Shown here: piece after piece, positions 55,981-64,000 of the stretch | How the letters are laid out: each line of letters starts with the position of its first letter | Numbering within the stretch: position 1 is the first letter of the stretch | Source of the DNA: Dugong dugon | Lineage: Eukaryota; Chordata; Mammalia; Sirenia; Dugongidae | DNA length: 64,000 bases | Assembly: GCA_030035585.1 (NCBI GenBank) | Contig: CM057472.1 | Location: 90,827,601-90,891,600, forward strand | Reading direction: 5' to 3' | Translations under genes and position numbers: made by a program | The notes under the pieces: model-generated | Told to the model about the DNA's origin: nothing | Databases searched by the model: none | What the model saw: the letters and a program-made list of their open reading frames with translations, nothing else

Positions 55981-57426
55981 TAAGTTTGATAGAAGAACTT
56001 TGAAAATACAACAAAATCATCGAGTGCACTCTGCCTGATATTCGCTTGGTCTTTAAAGCTGGTGTTTTAAATGTTTCCCCTGAAGGACAATGGTTGTCTG
56101 GTTTGTATTTGGGTGAACAGGTAAAGTAGGCACCTGCATTTATTGGACTACGTGCTTTTAGTAGTAGACTGGTTGTCCTGCAACACTAACTTTCAGACTA
56201 CAGTGAGGATGAGTGAAAAACACAATCACTGATGGCTGAACCCCTACAGTGTTTTGAACCTTTAAAGAAGCAAAGATGGGTTGTTGATCTGTGGTTAAAA
56301 GGGGCTAAATGTTTTCTCCTGGAGTTTAGGGAACCAGCTGCTTCTTGAGCTGGCAAAGAAGAGCAAACCTTGAGGCAGAGGAGTTTCAATTTGCATGAGA
56401 CGTACTAAGCAATCCTCCCATTAGCTGACTGTTGCCTTTCTTGATGACTACCTTGGGGAGGAGATGGGGGTTGTGAACTTTGAAGGGGATTTTTAATTAT
56501 TCATGCCTCCTTCGCCTGGATGGAGGTAACCTGCATCTCAGGAGCCAGGCCCAGAATTCATTATCTTCCTGTCAATGTTTGCAATAAAAATAACACTGAG
56601 TATTAACCCTTTCAACTTCACTCTGAACTCTCTCTCCCTCCTCCTCCATTTTCTAGGTAGGTTATGCAAAATTGTGCCGCCCACTTTATCTCCCCATCCT
56701 TGGTACTGTTGCATCATTTATTGTTTATTCAATTAGCTGGAGGTCCATTAAACTGAAAATTAAGTTGAAGGGCTGGTTGTTGATTTGAAAGTTCCCTAGG
56801 ATGCAGTATTTCCTTGCTCAGATTTTCAATTTATTTTTCAACATGTTTGGGATAATCATGTCATGATTAGGGACTTGTCACCTGCCCTTCTTTCTATGTC
56901 TATATTTTGAAATTTTAAGGATTTCATGCTTTTTCTTTTCCTTAGGTAGAGTTCTCTAGGGGCTTTGCTGTCAAGTTTAATCAAGGTTTTATAGTAAAAA
57001 GTAGAAGATTTTTTCCCTTGTCAAGTACATGTGTGTGCATGCACACACACCTATATGAGCCTGTATGTTCATCTTTTAAAGGGAGTCAAGATATAAGTCA
57101 TTACTTCTGAAAAATATTAATTAATTAACTGAGAGGTCATTAAGTCATAACCAAGAATAATTGGCTGCATTATCTGATATATTGAGACAAGGATTGATCA
57201 GACATGAGTTAAGACTAGCTTGCAGAAGACTTGGCATGAAAATTTATAAATAGAAAAGAGAAAATATATTAAAAAAATACCATGACATACTTAACAGTTT
57301 ATTGAACAAATGTAATGACAATCACTAAGATAATGTCAAGACACATTTATATAGTCAGTGTTGGTGCTTCTAACCATTGATTTCTTGGCTTCTCTCCAAA
57401 TTTCCATTTTTTTTATATAACCTTCC
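55981..57426. other. long repeat-poor stretch
   Basis: I recognise no transposon between 55981 and 57426 apart from a short CA/TG patch at about 57028-57050. The part 56460-56860 contains TGAACTTTG (56474-56482), TTTTTAATTATTCATGCC and several TAATTA/AATTAG-like motifs. This could be conserved regulatory DNA, but the sequence alone cannot show it. Confidence 0.35.
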
Positions 57427-57940
57427 TGTCATGGATTGAATTGTGTCCCCCCAAAATATGTGTCAACTTGGCTAGACCATGATTCCCAGTATTGTGTGAA
57501 TGTCCACCTTTTTGCCGTCTAATGTGATTTTCCTATGCATTGTAAATCCTACCTCTGTGATGTTAATGAGGCAGGATTAGAAGTAATTATGTTAATCAGT
57601 CAGGACTCAATCTACAAAATTCTCTTGTGCCTTAAGTCAATCTCTTTTGAGATATAAAAAAAAGAAGTGAGCAGAAAGACAGAGGGACCTCATACCACCA
57701 TGAAAACAGAGCCAGGGACATGCACTCTTTGGGCCCGGGGTCCCTGTGCTCAAAAGCTCCTAGAGCAGATGAAGATTGATGACAAAGACCTTCCCCCAGA
57801 GCCAACAAAAACAGAAAGCCTTCTCCTGGAGCTGGTACCCTGAATTTGGACTTCTAGCCTCCTAGACTGTGAGAGAATAAATTTGTTAAAGCCATACACT
57901 TGTGGTATTGCTGTTATAGCAGCACTAGCTAACTAAGACA
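57427..57940 (+). mobile_element. MaLR 5' LTR (MLT1-like)
   Basis: Runs from TGTCATGGATTGAATTGTGT to AACTAAGACA. Contains AGTCAATCTCTTTTGAGATA, CTTCCCCCAGAGCCAACAAA, GACTTCTAGCCTCCTAGACT and the polyadenylation signal AGAGAATAAATTTG. It is followed directly by a primer-binding site and internal sequence, so it is a 5' LTR, not a solo LTR. Confidence 0.9.
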
Positions 57941-58972
57941 GAATTTGGTACCAGGAGTGGGGTGCTGCTCTGACAGATACCTCAAATGTGGAAGGTCTTT
58001 TGAAACTGTGAATAAGTAGAGATGGGAGGAGTTTTAAAGTGCCTAATAGGAAAAGCCTAGATTTCCTTGAAGAGACTGTTGGTGGAATTATGGACATCAA
58101 AGACAATTTGGATGAGGACTCAGAAGGAAGTGAGAAAAGCTGTTACACTGGAGATGGTGCAGATGGTGATAAGCAGCAGCAGAGAAACGGCAGCAGCAGA
58201 ACCAGGAGACCAGCTCAAGACAGAGCTAGAGCTGACCCACAGAGGGAGAGAGGTGAGTGCCTTCCCATCGAAGTTTACTGGCGGAGTGGAGTGCCTTCAA
58301 ACACTTATTGGTGGAGCTGAAGAACTTTGGAACACTTGCTCCAGCAGGGAAGATGCAGGTGGTGAGGTCTGAGGGGCCAAGGGGCCAAGAGACTGAGAAC
58401 CAGGAGCCTGGTCTAAGGAACCATGAAGCACAAGCTGAAGAGACAAGAAACACAGGAAGCAGAGCTGCCTCAGTCTCAAAGGTTAGAGTCGCCACTCAAA
58501 TGAACTAGGAGAATGTGGCTACCTAAAGCTGAGGGAGCAGAGTAGCCATTCCAGTAGGCCTGGAAGGTGGAGCTGAACCCCCAGGGCAGAGGAGCCTCCA
58601 CTCAGAATCCAGAGAGTGTGGCCAATACCTAGAGTTTGGGGGGCAGGGCCATTGTGTAAATGGTCTCAGAGAACAGAGGATTATTGTGAAGCCTTTAGGA
58701 CTAATGTTATGTGTTCTGCTGACTTGCTTGGTGCCTGTTATCCCTTCTTACCCTCCAGTTTCTCTCATTTGTAATGGAAATGTCTAGCTTGTGCCTGCCT
58801 ATTCCATCATTGCATTTTGGAAGCAGATAACTTGTATTCTAGATTTCACAGATGAAGAGAAATTTTTGGATTTTGGACTGGGAGTTGAATTAAGACTTTT
58901 GCTATGATATGATGAGGTGAATATGTTTTACATGTGACAAGGACATGAATTTTTTGGGGCCAAAAGGTGTAA
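57941..58972 (+). mobile_element. MaLR internal region
   Basis: Opens GAATTTGGTACCAGGAGTGG, then GTGCTGCTCTGACAGATACC, GGAGTTTTAAAGTGCCTAAT, AAGCCTAGATTTCCTTGAAG, and ends ACAAGGACATGAATTTTTTG, GGGCCAAAAGGTGTAA. This follows MaLR internal order. MaLR elements are non-autonomous and encode no usable protein; the 93- and 101-codon frames at 58039-58372 and those on the other strand are not genes. At ~1.03 kb it is shorter than usual for the family. Confidence 0.85.
57946..57962 (+). promoter_or_regulatory. tRNA-Leu primer-binding site
   Basis: TGGTACCAGGAGTGGGG, five bases after the LTR end, is complementary to the 3' end of a tRNA-Leu including CCA. ERVL and MaLR elements prime reverse transcription from tRNA-Leu, so this supports the class assignment. 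Confidence 0.85.
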
Positions 58973-59541
58973 TGTCTTAGGCTTGGTTCTCTAGAGAAGC
59001 AAAACCAGTAAAACGTATTAATATATATATAGAGAGATTTATATCAAGGAAAAGGCTCACATGGTTGTAGAGGCTGGAACATCCCAAGTATATGGGTCAG
59101 GATAGAGGCTTCTCCTGATTCAAGTGACCACAGTGGCTGGCAGACCCAAGATTGGCAGGTCAGAGAGCAGAGCTCTTACTCACAGGCTGCCAAGTTCACA
59201 AATCCCAAGGTCAACAGGTAAGACCTCAGGTAAGCTGCTAGCTCATGTCTCAAGAACTGGAGGTCAGATGAACAGCAGCCAACTGCAGGATCCAGAGCTA
59301 GCAAAAGCCCCCAAGCCTTACCAGAATGTCCACTTATATTAGATGTAGGCCACATACCCAAGGAGACTTCCTTTCAACTGATTGGCTACTCACAGCAGAT
59401 CCCATCATGGAGATGATCACATATATCATATCTCATCATGGAAGTGATCACAACATCATACGACTGTGAAAATACATCATAACTGCCAAATCACTGAGAA
59501 TCATGACCCAGCCAAGTTGACACGCAACCTTAACCATCACA
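58973..59541 (-). mobile_element. ERVL LTR at MaLR 3' boundary
   Basis: Runs from TGTCTTAGGCTTGGTTCTCT to CCTTAACCATCACA, the antisense of the ERVL LTR seen at 13420-13968. The left edge lies exactly where the MaLR 3' LTR should start. Flanking 5-mers TGTAA and TTCCC do not match, so no simple insertion duplication is present. Confidence 0.88.
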
Positions 59542-59634
59542 TTCCCTTCTCGTTATTCTATCTTCATTCTTCTTCTTTCTTTCTGTAGTTTTCTTTCTCA
59601 TTTTTTCCTCTCTTCTTAATGTAAAACTACATTC
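59542..59634. repeat. pyrimidine-rich patch
   Basis: CTTCATTCTTCTTCTTTCTT and nearby T/C runs directly after the ERVL LTR. Confidence 0.6.
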
Positions 59635-59820
59635 TGAATGAGTCATGGCTTTGCTATTTTCTGTGTGATCTTGGACAAATTTCTTTTCTTCTCTAAACTT
59701 TAGTTTCCAGCTTCCTTGTCTATAAAATTAAATTAATAATGTTGCTTATTTCCTGGGTGTGCTGGAAAAGTTAAGTAAGAGAATGCATTGAAATTCATTA
59801 TTTAAATGGTAAGTCTCTAT
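59635..59820 (+). mobile_element. MIR SINE
   Basis: GTGTGATCTTGGACAAATTT, CTCTAAACTTTAGTTTCCAG and TTGTCTATAAAATTAAATTA follow MIR order. Confidence 0.7.
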
Positions 59821-59969
59821 AAAATCTTACTTTCTTTTATTTTCCTCGTCTCTCTCATTTGTCTTTCTTACCACCCTCTCTTGCCTAACCTTGAATATGG
59901 GTGATAAATCTTTTAATAAATTATCATATGAATCAATAAGAATTAATTCCCTGTGGAACTGTAGGTAGT

Positions 59970-60501
59970 TGTGATGGTTAATGTTACATATCAACTTGGC
60001 TAGCCTATGATTCTCGGTGGTTTGGCAGACAATGTGTAATCACTTTCCATTTTGTGATCTGTTGTGCACAGCGAATCAGTTGAAAGGGACGTTTCCTTGG
60101 GAATGTGACCTGCCTCCATTATATAAATGGATGTTCTGGCAAAGGTAATTCTCATTCTCAACCATGCACTCTTCTCTTTGTCTGACCTCTGATTCTTGGG
60201 ACTAAGCCCGAACAAGTCTCTGGCCTGCCACTTGACCTGCAGATTCTTGTCTTGCCTACCCCCACAACTCTGTGAGCCAGCACTGGCCTCTAGCCTCCTG
60301 CCTGACCTACAGATTTTGGGTTCATCATCCCCTGTCACCCATGTGAGCCAGCAGAGGTCTTCAGCTTGTCACCTGACCCATGGATTTGGGACTTGCCAGC
60401 CACCACAATTGTGTGAGCAATTTCCTTGGAGTAAATTTCTCTTTACATATATGTAATATGCTTCACTGGTTTTGTTCCTCTACAGAACCCAGACTAAGAT
60501 A
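59970..60501 (+). mobile_element. ERVL solo LTR
   Basis: TGTGATGGTTAATGTTACAT start, GATTCTCGGTGGTTTGGCAG, CAGTTGAAAGGGACGTTTCC, ATTCTTGGGACTAAGCCCGA, GTGAGCAATTTCCTTGGAGT and the end CCCAGACTAAGATA. Flanking 5-mers GTAGT and ATAAT agree at three positions. Frames at 60000-60338 and 60196-60456 lie within it and are not genes. Confidence 0.87.
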
Positions 60502-60614
60502 ATAATTTAAAAGACTGTGTACATATGAGTCCAAATCAAATGTGGGTTTAAAAATTATTGAAACACTGTTTGTACCTATGTCAATAAAAGCAGGAGGATG
60601 ACTAAATGTTTCAT

Positions 60615-60639
60615 TTTGTGTGTGTGTGTGTGTGTGTTT
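60615..60639. repeat. (TG)n microsatellite
   Basis: Uninterrupted TG array of about 11 units. Confidence 0.95.
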
Positions 60640-61599
60640 GTGCACTCACCTAGTGAACTCAGATGAATTGTCTTATAAAATAAGGTGAGGGTCATGTTTT
60701 AACCTTCAAGTTTATTTGGCAAAGAAAATAATTCCATTTTTGAATCTTATTTCCAACTCAGTCAGTAACATTGGCCCACCAGTTGATACTTTATGTCCAT
60801 CCAGGCAGTGGCTTTCAAATTGATTTCTGTGGAGCCGTTGGGGTTCCAATACTATGCTTACCCATCAGATGTGAGGGTGGGGTTGGAGCTTCCAGGACTT
60901 TGAGAACATCTGTACTGATTTTGCCAGAATAGCTTTGCTTGTTTTAATTAAGCTTCCATGTGAAACTGTGCTTGAAGAAAAAGATGTGTTGATAACAAAA
61001 TGTTTGGTTATTGTCAAAATTATAGACTTGACTTTAAGATTCTAAATGAGTTCACTGGTACTCTGTATTAGAGACTACTTCATATATTTCAAGCCCATTT
61101 CCAGAAGGAATTATATTAAATGTATTCATTGTTTGATAGGTTTAGAGGCCATTGAGACTGGTGTCCCAAGTATGGTGGTTTACCAGTGAACTATTCTTTC
61201 CTTAAACTCTTTGGTTTATGACTGCCTCTGACACAGCCACTGTATCTTGCCACTGATTCAACTCAAGTTGAAAAGCACTTGTGCCCACACTCTAATATGC
61301 TTTCTCTCTGGCTTGATTTATAAACCTGGCCTTTATATTTTGAGAGCCAAAGATGTGGATATAGACTTGAGATATAAATGATGAGGTTGTTTATTATTCT
61401 CTTTCTTTTCCAAAGAGACAGATCAAGCAAGAGTTGGAAGCAAAATTTGTGTGGATGGAAATATAAAAGAAGAAGCCTCAGTGGAAATGAACTCAAGCCC
61501 TCAGATATTCAAGCCATTAATTTCTGTGGATTTATCCTTTGAAATATCTTGTGCATCAGATCTTTCTCTTTATTCCTACAGTTTCCATCCTCTTCCAAG
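60640..61599. other. unique non-coding sequence
   Basis: Nothing firm. GCAGTGGCTTTCAAATTGAT at about 60805 resembles a hAT terminus but the rest does not follow. Confidence 0.4.
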
Positions 61600-62100
61600 T
61601 ATTTAACTCATGTCATTCACCTGACAATATTCCCTTTCATTTTAATGCATTGTATACATGGATTATAGAATTAACCTTCTAAAATGTCAATCTCATATGA
61701 TTTCTCCCATGATAAAACACCTCAAATGATTATCCATTATATCAAGATCATGCGTGACAGCATGACATTAAATTATCTATAGTTTTTATTCATCTTTAAA
61801 AGGATTCCAATTCTAAATTTGTATAAAAACACCAAAACCAAACCCATTGCCATTGAGCCGATTCTGACTCATAGTAATCATTATATTATTTTTCGTCTCA
61901 TCCAGACCAAGGCCATTTTTTCTCTCCTTTTAAAATATGTCATATTCATTCCCTGCTTTAAGCCTCTACTCATGTTTTGTTTCCTATCATCCCATTTGAT
62001 TGTCCAAATAACTGAGCCATTCTTCTTTCAAGTTTCGAGTCTGTCTCTTCACTACATTTATAACCATCCTTGGCTCACTATCTTCTTATACTTCTATTTT
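61600..62100 (+). mobile_element. L2-like remnant, interrupted
   Basis: Fragments such as TGATAAAACACCTCAAATGA and CATTCCCTGCTTTAAGCCTC follow the L2 3' order on the plus strand, interrupted by a SINE tail at 61831-61879. The 99-codon frame at 61819-62118 spans both and is not a gene. Confidence 0.4.
61831..61879 (-). mobile_element. SINE 3' tail fragment
   Basis: ACCAAAACCAAACCCATTGC, GAGCCGATTCTGACTCATAG are the last ~48 bp of the SINE in reverse. Confidence 0.82.
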
Positions 62101-62279
62101 TCTAAACATATTATCTGAGACATTTATTTCAATTAAATTAATGTTATGTATCATTTTAATGGTTGTATTGCATTTCTAAATAGATTGTCATGTATTGAAA
62201 CACATCAACCAGGTATTATCACAGCACCACCACCACAGACAGAAATAATAACAATATTATTATAACAACTATAATTTTT

Positions 62280-62475
62280 TTGTGAGTACTTATTATGAGT
62301 CCGGTAAAGCGATAAGCACTTTGTTTCCATGATCTCACTTAATCACACAAGCTAGCTATTAACATACCTTGTTTGATACATGCAATAATCAAGGCTTCTA
62401 GATATTAAATAGCTTTTCTAAGGTGCTACAGATAATATGTGAAAGAGTCAGGATTAAAACCTAGTTATATTTGAC
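62280..62475 (-). mobile_element. MIR SINE, reversed
   Basis: GTCCGGTAAAGCGATAAGCA, CATGATCTCACTTAATCACA and GTGAAAGAGTCAGGATTAAA are reversed MIR motifs. Confidence 0.68.
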
Positions 62476-64000
62476 CAAAAAGTGTCTCCTTCGGTACCGA
62501 GGACAGCGCCACTAAAAGGGAAAAGCCTGGAATTGAGTTTTCGAAATCCAGCCTTAGAGAAAGAAATAAGGAGTCAAAACAAAGCAACAGAGTAAAAACC
62601 AACCAACCAATCAAACAGAAAACAACTCCAGAGACTGCTTAAAACTAATTACTACTAGTTAGGCAAGGAACTGATATTGCAGTCAAATCAGAGAATCTTG
62701 ATGGTTTATTCTATGCTCTGACATAGAATGTCCTGGATCAAGAAAATACTATGAAGTGTGAGAATGTTGAGGGTACAGAGGTACTTGGAGAAACTTCTGT
62801 AGAATATGAAGTTTAAATTTTTCCTTGCTGAAGTATGAAGAAGTATTCTAAATATTATCTTATGCTTCTCCTAGCGCAAGCTTTGAACTACTAGTGAGGC
62901 CAGAAGTAACATTTATTTCTGTGGAATAAATAGGAGAACTGCTCTGGGACACCTTCACTTCTTGTGGAATGAAGGCCTGTAGAGAGAATAAAGACTCATT
63001 ACTAATCATTGGTAAACTTTTCTAAAGAAAGAATAACTCTTTTGTAAACTCCTTGGTCTGTAAAGATGTTTTTCTTTCTTATTTAGAGCATTGAAGAAAG
63101 TCCTCTTTGATGATTTCTTTATTGACTTTGTATATTGAATTTTTCTTGATATCCCTTTTCTCCTGATCACCATAAGCTTCTATTTTTTCTACTCAAAATA
63201 CCTTTGCCCAGTATGAATACATATCACAAATATCATCTGAGGACTCTGGGAAGCATTAATAATCATAAAGATGACAAAAAACATACCAAAAGCTGCAAGT
63301 TTGTCTTTCTACTTGCAGTTTTTTTCCACCTTTTTAAGTCCTTAGTTTAAACCAATGACGAAAGTAGTTTTATTTGGAACTGGAATTTGTTAATATTCTG
63401 CTAGGCAGTTTTGCTATCTCTCTGGGTCAGACATTTTTTGGTTCTAATCTGCTTATTGTATCGGTCTGTTGGCTTAGAAAACAAGAGCTTAGAGAGATAC
63501 TGAATAAAATTCAAAACAAACGAACAAACAGAAAAATCCTAGGGAATCATGAGTAAACTCCCCTTCCCCCCCAAAAAAAAGAGTAAATGTAAAATGATTG
63601 TCCCCTCAAGAATGTTATTTATTTAATATTTGAGTCAGTGCATTAATTGAGAGGTGTAATATCCATTGAATATTTTTAAACTAAATTCCAAAGAAATCTG
63701 TCTACAATTTTTTCCTATTTCCTGAAAAATAAAATCTGTATATAAACTATAGGTTCTGTATTTTTGCTTTTACAGAGGTCAAATAAGTTAGAAGTTTAGA
63801 CTACCAGCTGTCAAGGTAACAGAAATTAGTTATGAAAACTTAGGAAGAGCAACAGTGTCTGAGTAATTTTAGGAAACAAATCTAAAACACTTAGAGAATT
63901 TCATGGGAATTAAATTAAATTTATTCAGATGATATGCTCCTTAAAATTTTATATGGTTTAAATAATTGCTGCAAAAAGCTTATAGAGGAGAAACAAGTAC
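62476..64000. other. unique non-coding sequence
   Basis: No repeat or gene recognised. The 60-codon frame at 63374-63556 begins with a short hydrophobic stretch but has no other support. Confidence 0.4.

Noticed and set aside
58039-58508. Cluster of frames of 83-101 codons on both strands
   Set aside because: They lie in the MaLR internal region, which does not code for protein. The GC-richer composition lengthens chance frames.

Overview
This window reads as repeat-dense, non-coding nuclear DNA from a placental mammal of the Afrotheria, most likely an elephant or close relative. Two signals point there: many tRNA-derived SINEs of the afrotherian (AfroSINE) type, and many copies of an RTE-clade (BovB-related) LINE whose 3' end shares a core with those SINEs. 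Both sit on mammalian-wide repeats (MIR, L2, MER5-like hAT, MLT1/MaLR LTRs, ERVL LTRs, HAL1 and L1). Family names come from recalled consensus features, not from a database search. I see no convincing host exon, tRNA, rRNA, CpG island or CRISPR array. Every long reading frame I could explain lies in a decayed transposon or is an antisense shadow of one. The window is best read as intergenic or deep-intronic sequence.

Layout. 1-6.3 kb: mostly unique, with a short RTE tail and two L2 remnants. 6.3-9.9 kb: an MLT1-like LTR split by a full-length plus-strand RTE. 10-12.1 kb: MIR, a SINE and probable ERV debris. 12.1-16.2 kb: a minus-strand RTE interrupted by an antisense ERVL LTR and by a second RTE. 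16.8-18.6 kb: a decayed ERVL pol segment (RNase H to integrase). 19.6-22.3 kb: opposed MIRs and L1 3' material carrying a 63-bp SINE tail. 22.8-24.4 kb: a truncated RTE. 25.3-26.9 kb: a HAL1-like element and an ERVL LTR. 27-30 kb: SINEs, an RTE tail and MIRs. 30.5-35 kb: a MaLR LTR, an unclassified fold-back repeat, an RTE 5' half, SINEs and a young-looking L1 3' end with a perfect 19-bp target duplication. 36.4-39.6 kb: a nearly complete minus-strand RTE. 40-55 kb: mostly unique sequence with scattered MIR, L2, SINE and RTE tails. 57.4-60.5 kb: a MaLR 5' LTR with tRNA-Leu primer site and internal region, then an antisense ERVL LTR, then a sense ERVL LTR. 60.5-64 kb: mostly unique.

How the elements relate. 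RTE would supply endonuclease and reverse transcriptase, and SINEs sharing its 3' core would be copied in trans. Target-site duplications visible at many insertions give a relative history: MIR/L2 first, then MaLR and ERVL LTRs, then RTE and SINE insertions. The nested 12-16 kb locus shows at least three successive events. All copies seen here are disabled by frameshifts, stops or lost catalytic residues. I did not find an undescribed biological system. The best leads are structural: a perfect fold-back beside a duplicated unclassified repeat, a MaLR whose 3' LTR position holds an antisense ERVL LTR, and the nested RTE locus.
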